A stretch of DNA of 21,633 nt from an uncultured Christensenella sp. (GTDB lineage: Bacteria > Bacillota > Clostridia > Christensenellales > Borkfalkiaceae), in assembly GCA_910585785.1 (NCBI GenBank), contig CAJUEV010000019.1, forward strand, positions 1-21,633. Direction: 5' to 3'. Position 1 is the stretch's first letter; each line of letters starts with the position of its first letter. Made by a program: the position numbers and the translations under genes. The notes under the pieces were generated by a model. It did no database searches, was not told the DNA's origin, and saw nothing but the letters and a program-made list of their open reading frames with translations. Below, in pieces: positions 6,503-13,700 of the stretch.

Positions 6503-7948
6503 ATGCTAAGTAAATTACCCGAAAAATTGATAAAATTTGCCGAAAGTCTGCCGTATCCTTTGTATGCGGTGGGCGGCAGCGTGCGCGATTTTATTGCCGG
6601 ACAGGAGTCCGAGTTTTCCGATACGGACGTATGCGCTCCGGCGCTTACGGAAGATTTTGCAAAGCGCGCCAAAGCCGCAGGTTTTAAAGTTGACGCCGAA
6701 TATAAAAATACGGGTACTGTCAAATTTTCGTGCGGGGAAGAAAGTTTCGAGTTTGCCTGCTTCCGCTCGGACGAATACGTCCGCGGCGAACACCGACCCG
6801 TGCGCACGTATTTCACCGAGGATATAAACGCTGACGCCCGCCGTCGGGATTTCAAATGCAACGCGGTATATTACGATATTGCAAAGGGCAGGATTGTCGA
6901 CCCGCTGGGCGGGGGTGCGGACATAGAAAATAAACGCGTTACAACAGTAGCCGCGGCGGAAAAAGTTTTCGGCGAGGACGGGTTGCGGCTTATGAGACTT
7001 GCGCGTATCTGCGCGCAGACGGGTTTTTCGCCATCGCGGGAGTGTCTTGACGGGGCGGCGAAAAACGCCGGACTGATAAAGGACGTTTCGCCCGAACGTA
7101 TTTTTGCCGAATTGAAACTTATTCTTTCCGCCGATAAAAAATGCGGTTCGGCTATGGCGCCTTACGCAGGGCTTAAAATTCTTTACGATACCGGCGTTTT
7201 AAGTATAATTCTTCCCGAACTTGCAGAAGGGGCGGGAATGGTTCAAAACAAAAAATACCATAAATACGACGTTTTAGAGCACTCTTTGCGATGCGCAGCA
7301 TACGCCGAAGAAAGCGTGCGTTTCGCCGCCCTGCTGCACGACGTGGGCAAGCCTTATTGCTTTAAAAACTTTGGCATATTTACCGGGCACGACGCGGAAG
7401 GCGCGCGTATTGCGGAAGATATATGCAAAAGACTTAAAGCGCCGAAAAAATTTACGGAAGAAACGGTTAAACTTGTCGCGCTGCATATGTACGATTTGCG
7501 TTTGGACGCGAAGGAAAACAAGGTGCGCAAATTTATTTTGGAAAACGTCGATATTCTGGATAAACTTCTGCTGGTGAAGCAGGCTGACTATTCCGCCTCC
7601 ACCGACGATTTTTCAACCGCGCCTTCGGTAAAAAAATTTAAAAAAATTTATGCGGAAATGAGGGCGGAGGGAGTTCCGTTTTCGCTTAAACAACTTGCCG
7701 TTAAGGGCGGGGATATGCTGGAAATAGGAGTACCCGCGGCGAACGTGGGCGACGTGCTTAAATCGCTGCTTGAAGACTGCGCCGTAAAAGTTGTTGCAAA
7801 CGAAAAACAAGCGCTTTTGCGCAGGGCTAAAAAAGTTTATCTGTCGGCGGTTAATCCCGAGGCGTACGCGGCGTGCGCAAAGCAACTTGCGGAGGAGGAC
7901 GCGGCGATAAAAGCGGCGAAAGCGGCGGCGCGGGAGGAAGAAGAATGA
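6503..7948 (+). CDS. cca: CCA tRNA nucleotidyltransferase with HD domain
   Basis: The 481-residue enzyme adds or repairs the 3'-CCA of tRNAs. The class II nucleotidyltransferase head has YAVGGSVRDFIAG (about 21-33) and the catalytic SDTDV. These are followed by RRRDFKCNAVYYD and DPLGGGADI, then the neck motif GEDGLRLMRLARICAQTGF. A C-terminal HD-type domain follows, with HSLRCAAYA and ALLHDVGKP, as in the cca/pcnB forms of many clostridia; its role is phosphohydrolase activity or tRNA contact. The last 40 residues are Ala/Lys/Glu-rich and probably disordered. The start at 6503 rests on the domain beginning at once and on the promoter position. There is no Shine-Dalgarno. No clear terminator follows, only a weak five-bp hairpin near 7949-7968. 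Confidence 0.93.
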   Translation: MLSKLPEKLIKFAESLPYPLYAVGGSVRDFIAGQESEFSDTDVCAPALTEDFAKRAKAAGFKVDAEYKNTGTVKFSCGEESFEFACFRSDEYVRGEHRPVRTYFTEDINADARRRDFKCNAVYYDIAKGRIVDPLGGGADIENKRVTTVAAAEKVFGEDGLRLMRLARICAQTGFSPSRECLDGAAKNAGLIKDVSPERIFAELKLILSADKKCGSAMAPYAGLKILYDTGVLSIILPELAEGAGMVQNKKYHKYDVLEHSLRCAAYAEESVRFAALLHDVGKPYCFKNFGIFTGHDAEGARIAEDICKRLKAPKKFTEETVKLVALHMYDLRLDAKENKVRKFILENVDILDKLLLVKQADYSASTDDFSTAPSVKKFKKIYAEMRAEGVPFSLKQLAVKGGDMLEIGVPAANVGDVLKSLLEDCAVKVVANEKQALLRRAKKVYLSAVNPEAYAACAKQLAEEDAAIKAAKAAAREEEE

Positions 7949-7992
7949 AAAGGCGGCAAAAGAGCCTTAAATAAATCCGTGCCCAAAAGTAG

Positions 7993-8021
7993 TTGACAAA
8001 ACGGAAAAAATAATGTAACAT
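7993..8021 (+). promoter_or_regulatory. rpsF operon promoter
   Basis: Perfect TTGACA (7993-7998), 17 bases and TAACAT (8016-8021, four of six to consensus). Initiation near 8028 gives a leader of about 70 bases before rpsF. Confidence 0.65.
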
Positions 8022-8028
8022 TCACTAA

Positions 8029-8090
8029 GCGGAAAAAATTTCCGCAAAACCTTGCATACCCCGAAGGTATGCCGATTAAGTCCGGGAGGT
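8029..8090 (+). promoter_or_regulatory. structured rpsF leader, candidate S6:S18 binding site
   Basis: The leader can form two hairpins. One pairs GCGGAAA with TTTCCGC (8029-8045). The other pairs GCATACC with GGTATGC (8054-8060 and 8066-8072) around a CCGAA loop. The S6:S18 complex is known to repress rpsF operons in many bacteria by binding an mRNA element centred on a CCG triplet that mimics its 16S rRNA site. Here CCG occurs in the loop and again just after the stem, close to the GGGAGGTG ribosome site. That this is the binding element is inference. Confidence 0.45.
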
Positions 8091-8096
8091 GAAAAA

Positions 8097-8381
8097 ATGA
8101 AAACTTACGAAATGATTTACGTTCTCGACACCGCAGTTTCCGAGGAAGGAAAAGAGGCGTTCGGGAAAAAGCTTGAAGACGTTATTACGTCCAAAGGCGG
8201 TACGGTCGTTTCCGTCGACAAGTGGGGCGTAAAAAAACTTGCTTACCCCATCAACTATAAAAACGACGGCGACTTCGTACTTCTCACTTTCGAAGCAGAC
8301 GGCGCGGTCGTTAAGGAACTTGACAGAGTTGTTGGCCTTACAACCGACGTTCTGAGAAGAATGATTACCGTAAAAGCATAA
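8097..8381 (+). CDS. rpsF: 30S ribosomal protein S6
   Basis: This 94-residue protein of the 30S platform pairs with S18. The typical ferredoxin-like sequence is recognisable: MKTYEMIYVLD at the start, GWGVKKLAYPI-type motif as KWGVKKLAYPINYKNDGDFVLL in the middle, and DVLRRMITVK at the end. The frame stays open upstream to 8052, but ATG 8097 directly follows GGGAGGTG (8084-8091) and gives the usual S6 length. It is first in the rpsF-ssb-rpsR operon, 17 bases before ssb, and may be autoregulated with S18 through the leader. Confidence 0.97.
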   Translation: MKTYEMIYVLDTAVSEEGKEAFGKKLEDVITSKGGTVVSVDKWGVKKLAYPINYKNDGDFVLLTFEADGAVVKELDRVVGLTTDVLRRMITVKA

Positions 8382-8398
8382 AAACACAGGATAAAAGT

Positions 8399-8824
8399 AT
8401 GAACAAAGTAATATTAATAGGGAATTTAACGCGCGACCCCGAACTTACAGAAACTTCGGGCGGTGTAAAAATCTGCCGTTTTGCAATAGCGGTAAACCGC
8501 AACTATTCGGGAGCGGACGGCGAAAGAAAGACGGATTTTTTCAACTGCGTGGCGTGGCGCGGATTGGGTGAAACGGTTGCACGTTACACTAAAAAAGGTA
8601 CCAAAGTCTGCGTAAGCGGTTCTATCGAACTCAGAAATTACGAGGACAGTCAGGGCGTAAAACGCACGGGCGTAGACATTGTTGCGCAGGACGTAGAGTT
8701 TTTGACTCCCCGCGGCGGCGACGATTTCGGTTACGACGCGCCCGCGTCTTCCAACGGCGGCTCGCAGCGCAGCCAAAAGCCCCAGCTTCAACCTTTTGAC
8801 GACGACAGTGATATTCCCTTCTGA
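8399..8824 (+). CDS. ssb: single-stranded DNA-binding protein
   Basis: The 141-residue protein coats single-stranded DNA in replication, repair and recombination. The N-terminal OB fold (about 1-105) opens with MNKVILIGNLTRDPEL and includes FFNCVAWRGLGETVARYTKKG and the VSGSIELRNYEDSQG segment. A glycine/serine/glutamine-rich linker follows. The acidic C-terminal tip DDDSDIPF is the docking peptide for partner proteins such as primase, RecO or exonucleases. It lies between rpsF and rpsR, the order conserved across Firmicutes. An AGGA ribosome site sits about nine bases upstream. Confidence 0.97.
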   Translation: MNKVILIGNLTRDPELTETSGGVKICRFAIAVNRNYSGADGERKTDFFNCVAWRGLGETVARYTKKGTKVCVSGSIELRNYEDSQGVKRTGVDIVAQDVEFLTPRGGDDFGYDAPASSNGGSQRSQKPQLQPFDDDSDIPF

Positions 8825-8844
8825 AAAATTTAAGGAGACTAATT

Positions 8845-9108
8845 ATGGAAGAAAATAAAATGGCGGCAGCCGCGCCCGTAAAAAAGGCGTATAAAAGAGT
8901 TCCCCGCAAAAAAGTTTGCGTTTTCTGTCAGGAAAAAGTGGAAGTTATAGATTATAAGGACGTAAATCGCTTGAAAAAGTTTATAACGGAAGGCGGAAAA
9001 ATTTTGCCCCGCAGAATGAGCGGCACTTGCGCAAAACATCAAAGAGAGCTTTCCAAGGCAATCAAGCGCGCCAGAATAGCGGCATTGCTTCCTTTCAAAG
9101 CAGACTGA
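8845..9108 (+). CDS. rpsR: 30S ribosomal protein S18
   Basis: The 87-residue protein partners S6 on the 30S platform. A basic N-terminal extension leads into KKVCVFCQEKVEVIDYKDVNRLKKFITEGGKILPRRMSGTC, typical of S18. The CxxC pair plus a later Cys and His (TCAKHQ) indicate the zinc-binding (C+) form. AAGGAG lies seven bases before the ATG. It is the last gene of the operon, followed by a strong terminator. Confidence 0.97.
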   Translation: MEENKMAAAAPVKKAYKRVPRKKVCVFCQEKVEVIDYKDVNRLKKFITEGGKILPRRMSGTCAKHQRELSKAIKRARIAALLPFKAD

Positions 9109-9121
9109 TTTTTTGAAAAGT

Positions 9122-9153
9122 AAAAGGGTTACCGAAATTTCGGTAACCCTTTT
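9122..9153. terminator. bidirectional terminator after rpsR
   Basis: A perfect 16-bp inverted repeat (AAAAGGGTTACCGAAA at 9122-9137 with its complement at 9138-9153) has T tracts on both sides. It ends the rpsR operon and also the convergent small gene, whose stop codon begins at its edge. Confidence 0.88.
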
Positions 9154-9356
9154 TATTGCTCGTCAAGCGATAAATAAAAAACTTGTCCGTTATTAAAACA
9201 CAGTTTTAGTTTGTTTTCATTTTCGGTAAACGTAGCGAGATAATAATCTTTTAAAAGTACTTTTATGTCAAAAAGCAAATCATTTTTATCTATTTTATAA
9301 TTTGCAACACTATTTAAATTTTCAAGTTCTGAAAGAAAAGTATGATTTGTTTTCAT
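9153..9356 (-). CDS. small protein of unknown function (67 aa)
   Basis: I do not recognise this family. It is real by context: AAGGAG sits five bases before the ATG, a TTGACT/TATAAT promoter lies upstream, and a terminator lies at its stop. The product has an N-terminal helix (about 5-17) and then alternating hydrophobic stretches (LLFDIKVLL, YYLATF, KLKLCF, QVFYLSL) that read like a small beta-sheet. There is one Cys and no signal peptide or membrane segment. It is transcribed away from the XRE gene, and both promoters are overlain by matching palindromes, so the repressor probably controls it. An antitoxin-like or phage-derived role cannot be excluded, but nothing in the sequence shows one. 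Confidence 0.75.
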   Translation of the reverse strand: MKTNHTFLSELENLNSVANYKIDKNDLLFDIKVLLKDYYLATFTENENKLKLCFNNGQVFYLSLDEQ

Positions 9357-9378
9357 ATTTGCTCCTTGCTTTTTTTAT

Positions 9379-9407
9379 ATTATATAGCGGAAAATCCGCC
9401 AAGTCAA
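9379..9407 (-). promoter_or_regulatory. promoter of the 67-aa gene with operator in its spacer
   Basis: On the minus strand, TTGACT (9407-9402), 17 bases and a perfect TATAAT (9384-9379). The 17-base spacer (9385-9401) is exactly one copy of the palindrome TAGCGG-N5-CCGCCA, so a bound repressor would lie between the two promoter boxes. Confidence 0.75.
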
Positions 9408-9430
9408 CCATTTTAGCGGGTTTACCGCTA
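9385..9430. promoter_or_regulatory. two operator palindromes for the small XRE repressor
   Basis: Two copies of the same site occur: TAGCGG-AAAAT-CCGCCA (9385-9401) and TAGCGG-GTTTA-CCGCTA (9414-9430), centres 29 bases apart, about three helical turns. The first fills the spacer of the minus-strand promoter. The second overlaps a TAAAAT box (9429-9434) six bases before the XRE start codon. The arrangement fits autorepression plus control of the divergent gene. Confidence 0.72.
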
Positions 9431-9434
9431 AAAT
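9429..9434 (+). promoter_or_regulatory. putative -10 box of the XRE gene
   Basis: TAAAAT matches the -10 consensus at five of six positions and lies six bases before ATG 9441, predicting a leaderless transcript. No good -35 lies at the right distance (9406-9411 is AACCAT), so the promoter may be weak or activated. Confidence 0.4.
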
Positions 9435-9440
9435 GTAATT

Positions 9441-9647
9441 ATGAAAAACGGCGGAGTGGGCAAAGTTATACGCGTGATGCGTAAAAGTAAAAATTTATCG
9501 CAAGCGGAATTGGGTGAAAAATTAGGTTATTCCGCAAGAACGGTTTCCGATTGGGAAAACGGAAATACAGAGCCTAACGTTGCGGCGATTAAGGCGATAG
9601 TGGCGTTTTTTGAAATTTCTTACGAGGAATTTTTTGAAGAAACCTGA
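9441..9647 (+). CDS. small XRE-family HTH repressor (68 aa)
   Basis: The product is a single Cro/C1-type helix-turn-helix domain covering most of its length. IRVMRKSKNLSQAELGEKLGYSARTVSDWENGNTEPNVAAI holds helices 1-4, with the recognition helix at SARTVSDWENG; a short acidic tail follows. There is no sensor or membrane segment. No ribosome site is present before the ATG, and the possible -10 box is six bases away, so translation may begin on a leaderless mRNA. It probably binds the two palindromes at 9385-9430. Stand-alone domains of this size occur as prophage repressors, toxin-antitoxin regulators and housekeeping regulators. A strong terminator follows at 9676-9712. Confidence 0.88.
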   Translation: MKNGGVGKVIRVMRKSKNLSQAELGEKLGYSARTVSDWENGNTEPNVAAIKAIVAFFEISYEEFFEET

Positions 9648-9675
9648 AAAAGAAGTGTAAGTTAAAAAAATTAAG

Positions 9676-9720
9676 CGCCCCCGATATGCGGTTTAACCGC
9701 ATATCGGGGGCGTGCTTTTT
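9676..9720. terminator. strong bidirectional terminator
   Basis: An 18-bp perfect inverted repeat (9676-9693 and 9695-9712, core CCCCCGATATGCGG) is followed on the plus strand by TGCTTTTTTTTG, and on the minus strand by CTTAA and seven T. It separates the XRE gene from the convergent yggS. Confidence 0.88.
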
Positions 9721-9726
9721 TTTGTT

Positions 9727-10398
9727 TTATTTGGCGTAATTTCTTGCGCCGAAGACGGAAGTTCCCAGCCTAATCATATTGCTGCCAGCGTCTATGCAAA
9801 TTTTCCAGTCGCCGCTCATTCCCATAGACAAATATTCAAAGTCGTCGTCCTCTTTTCTTAACGAATCGTAAATTTTGCGCATTTCTGCCGCAAGACTTTT
9901 AAGTTCGCTTTCAGACGCGTCAAGCGGAAGCATAGCCATAATCCCCTTTATTTTCAGCGCGGGCAAAGCCTTAATTTTTTGATAAGCGGTTTCCGCTTCC
10001 TCGGGCAAAAATCCGCCCTTGGTTTCTTCCTTGCCGGCGTTTATCTGTAAAAGAATATTTGAGATAATTCCCGCCGCCAGACTTTTTGCCGAAAGTTCTT
10101 CGGCAAGATTATAGCGGTCTGCCGAGTGGTATAAATCCACCTTCCCTAAAAGATATTTTATTTTGTTGGTTTGCAGTCGTCCTATAAAATGCCTTTTGGG
10201 GCAGCCGTTAATTTCGGCGTATTTTTCGCGGAATTCCTGAACGTGGTTGTCGCCTATATCGGTTATTCCCGCGGCGACGGCACGGTTTATGTTTTCGACG
10301 GATTGCAGTTTTACTGCGGCAACCAGCGTCACCTTTTCGCCGAACGGATTTTTTGCGGGGATTTCCGACAAAAGTTTTTTAACGTTTTCTTCAATCAT
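9727..10398 (-). CDS. yggS: YggS/PLPBP family pyridoxal phosphate homeostasis protein
   Basis: The 223-residue protein is a TIM-barrel PLP-binding protein of the PROSC/YggS family, which buffers free pyridoxal 5'-phosphate and has no known catalysis. The PLP-binding Lys is at position 30 in LVAAVK (usually LVAVSK). Other signatures are GDNHVQEF (for GENYVQE), RHFIGRLQTNK, LLQINAGKEETKGG, LSMGMSGDW and IRLGTSVFGAR near the C-terminus. In many Firmicutes it is next to sepF and ylm genes; here it stands alone. No ribosome site precedes the ATG, and its promoter's -10 box ends six bases away. The downstream terminator is shared with the XRE gene. Confidence 0.93.
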   Translation of the reverse strand: MIEENVKKLLSEIPAKNPFGEKVTLVAAVKLQSVENINRAVAAGITDIGDNHVQEFREKYAEINGCPKRHFIGRLQTNKIKYLLGKVDLYHSADRYNLAEELSAKSLAAGIISNILLQINAGKEETKGGFLPEEAETAYQKIKALPALKIKGIMAMLPLDASESELKSLAAEMRKIYDSLRKEDDDFEYLSMGMSGDWKICIDAGSNMIRLGTSVFGARNYAK

Positions 10399-10404
10399 AA
10401 TTCA

Positions 10405-10433
10405 ATTTTAAAATTACGGGTTGATTATGTCAA
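10405..10433 (-). promoter_or_regulatory. yggS promoter giving a leaderless mRNA
   Basis: On the minus strand, a perfect TTGACA (10433-10428), a 17-base spacer and TAAAAT (10410-10405, five of six). Six bases (TGAATT) then lead straight to the yggS ATG at 10398, so base +7 from the -10 is the A of the start codon. This is the clearest leaderless arrangement in the window. Confidence 0.78.
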
Positions 10434-10453
10434 GCAAAACTCTTGTATTACGA

Positions 10454-10473
10454 TATATGACATCTGTCATATA
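10454..10473. promoter_or_regulatory. TGACA-type palindrome, candidate operator
   Basis: TATATGACATCTGTCATATA is a 9+2+9 inverted repeat in the region between yggS and the giant gene. A related half-site pair, TTGACATTCTGTCATAA, overlaps the -35 of the giant gene's promoter at 10606-10622. The shared TGACA-N2/3-TGTCA core suggests one regulator. The rest of 10474-10605 is AT-rich with no gene that I can see. Confidence 0.45.
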
Positions 10474-10605
10474 ATATTATGACAAGAGAGTGGCGAAAAA
10501 AGTCGAAACTTTAAAAAAATTACCAATTTTGACAGGTTGCGGGCAAAATTTACAAAAAAATTTGAGATTTAAGACAAAAATTTATCATATATTTTTATTA
10601 CAAAG

Positions 10606-10634
10606 TTGACATTCTGTCATAAATGTAATATACT
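10606..10634 (+). promoter_or_regulatory. promoter of the giant surface protein gene
   Basis: Perfect TTGACA (10606-10611), 17 bases and TATACT (10629-10634, five of six). Transcription from about 10641 leaves a leader of about 100 bases. The inverted repeat TGACA-TTC-TGTCA (10607-10619) overlaps the -35 and spacer, so binding there would repress. Confidence 0.65.
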
Positions 10635-10740
10635 CGATACTGTCAGTCGATATATAATACGGTACGCGGGCGCGAAAAACGCCGCAAAGACGTGCCGAGA
10701 GATAGATATTTTTTTAAAAGTTCAGGAAAAAAAACAAGAA

Positions 10741-13700
10741 ATGAAAGAAAAATTACCCAAGCAAAAAAAGCACGGGCTTAAAATAGAAAGGGATTTGCGC
10801 GTGGTTAAAACCGCTGGTTTTCGCGCGGGCAAAAAACGCGATAAAACCGTAAACAAGCGCGCGGGCTTACACGACAAAAGCAAAAATTTAAAAGGCGAAA
10901 AGCGCGTTTATAAATGCAAGCCGTTGACGCTTGTGCGCGTTCGCCGCATAAAACAGGCGGTAGCTTCCGTTTCCGCCGTGGCGGTAGGCATAGGCGCTTA
11001 CTTCGGAATGGGCTTTTTGTTCAAGCCGGAGTTTATTTACGTTGAGGAGTTGGGCAACTCCACCGTTTGCGCGGCGGACGGATTGACGGGCGCGGGCGGA
11101 AGCAGCGCTTCGGGCGTAAATTATGTTATGCCCGCCGATGGGTCTTTGCCCACCGAGCATACCGTAATAGAAAACGTTGCGTATATGAACTACGTTCTTA
11201 AAAACCGCGAAAGCTGGTCTTCGTATATGGAGTCCTCCGTAAAAACGGTTATGGAGCAGAAAGTTTATACCCATAAAAAGTTTTACGACGGCAAACTTAT
11301 TTCTGCCGATATGCCTCAGGGCGCTTCCAACATTGCAAGGCAGTTTTGCGTTACCGACAAGGACGTAAGTTGGAGAGAGAAAAGTAAAAACTATATCTAC
11401 GACGATATGGATAACATTGCCTGGCCCTCGGAAAAGCCCACGGGACTTTCGATAGCCGATTTCAGAATTTACCGCGGACTTCCCGCAAACGAATTTTCGG
11501 TATACATATTAAACGAACTTACGGTAAAAAACTGGAACGAAACTTCAGTCACTGAAAAGGGCGAGGACGAAAACGGAAAACGCCTTTATTCTATGACTTT
11601 GGATTTGCGCGTGCACGAGTCCGGATTGGATTCCGCCGTTCATTACTATAAACAGCAAATGTACGTTACGGGCGGACTTTACGCGTGGCCCACTTTCGAC
11701 TACACTTCCGTAGAATACGTTTTTGACGAAGACTGGCAGGTAAGAGAGTTTACCATAAACGACAAGTACTCGGCAAAAATGGGTACGATAAGCGCGGATT
11801 GCTCGTCAACTTCCACAACAGTCTTCGATTACGCGGAAGAAAAAGCCGAAAACACGTACTATAAAGATTATTTTTATCAGACTTACAATAAATGGGACCC
11901 CACGTCGTCCAATAACGAGCCCACCGCGGCTTCCTGCCTTGCTTCGGCTTTCGGCGAAGTGCTTACGGAAGGCGCAACGCTTAAATTAGAGCTTGAAGCG
12001 GACGGCAGACCTTTGAACGGCGCGGTTCATCTTGGAATGAAAGGCGGCGCGTTTGACGAGTTGCGTGCGGTGCTTAAAGGCGGCGCCGTCGGCGATATAA
12101 AAGTTTACGTCACCGACGAAAACGGCAAAAAGGTGCTTTACATAGCGTTGGGTTCCAACAAATATTGCGTTCCGCTTGACGCTTTGGGTGCGGCGGCTTC
12201 CGCCGAAGGACAAAGGACGGAAGAAAGCGCGGAAGCGGCGGAAGGCGGCTTGGCGTTGGATACAAACGCTTTGATGGAGCAGCTTTTCGGCGGAAAGTTC
12301 ACCCTTGGCAAAAACAATAAAACCGCCACTTTGGAAAGCGAGATAGAACTTTTCGGGCTTAAAGTGCCGGTAAACTTCTCATTTAACTTAAAAAAGAACG
12401 TTGCAACCTTAAACGAAGCGACTACAAGTTTTACTCTCGGTAAAACGCAGTTAGCCGCAAGAATGACCTTCGGCACGGAAGCGGACGTTCCCGCGGCGTT
12501 GACCGCGGCGGAAAAGACAACTTACGTTAACGTCTTTGACGGTATAACGCTTGCCGCCGACATAAACTACGGCGATATAGCGATTAAGGGGAATCTGTTC
12601 CTAGGTTTTGAAAACGGCGGAATAAGCGAAGTGCGCGCGGCTGTCGGCGGAATAACTTTGGGTTACGGTTTTGCCGACGGTACGCTTTACATAAACAACG
12701 GCGAAAAGGCGAAGTATAAACTTGACGCTTCCGCTCTTGGCGGCGGCAGCGCGGATTTGGGCGCGCTTCTCGGCGGAATAGATTTGAACGCCGCGATTAC
12801 CGACGTGCTTAAAAACTTTTACATTGGCGGCGGAACCGTTTCAAGCGGATTGCAGCTTGATTTGACAAAACAGTTAAACCAGATTTTAAGCCTTGCCTTT
12901 GCGATAGACTTCAACGACGGCGTTGCCGTTAATCTTGAAAGCGAGTTGTTTGGTAAGCCGCTGAGCGCGGAAATAAAACTTTCTTCGCAGGCTGTTCCCG
13001 AAATAGGCGACAAATCGCAGTATACCGATATATTAAACGGCGGAATTGCCGCTTCTGCGGAACTTACCGTTGACGGCGTTACTGTTAACGGAAAAATTTA
13101 TATTGAACTTGCAGGCGGGGAAGTGAAGGCGGTGCGCTTTGCTTTGGACAACGGCGCGGCGACGATATATTACGAAAAGGAAAGCGCTTTCGGCGATTAT
13201 ATTTACGTTGACTTGGGCGCTTCAAAAATAAAACTGCCGATATCCGCAATAAGCGGAAGCGGTGCGGACGGATTGGGCGACTTGCTCGGCAATATCGATA
13301 TAAAGGATATTCTCGGACAAATCGTTTGCAATTTGGGCGGCGGCGAAAATAAAGTAAATTCTTCCTTCGTGCTTAACGTCGGGGGAGAGCAAGTACCCGT
13401 AAACTTCGGCGTAAGCTTTGTCGAAGCGGTGACTGCGGAAGCGCAGTTTAACGTTTTAGGTAAAAACGTAGCGGCAAAAGTGACTTTGGGCGGGGATAAA
13501 ATTCCTCAGATAACCGACAAAAACAAATACGTAAACGTTGTAAGCGACGGTTTTTCCGTTTCGGGAAAGCTTGCGCTTAACGTAAACGGAGTTTCTGCCG
13601 AACTTGCTATAAAATCGCTTGCGTTTAAACTTTTGGAAGGTATTGCATTTGAACTTGACGCGCGACTTACCGCAGACAACAAGTACTTTGACGTTTACGC

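Noticed and set aside
10528..10556. Extra promoter TTGACA-16-TACAAA upstream of the giant gene
   Set aside because: The -10 is weak and the spacer is short; the promoter at 10606-10634 is clearly better.
10606..10740. Upstream 45-codon extension of the giant protein
   Set aside because: Its TTG start is the -35 hexamer of a consensus promoter, so this segment is untranslated leader.
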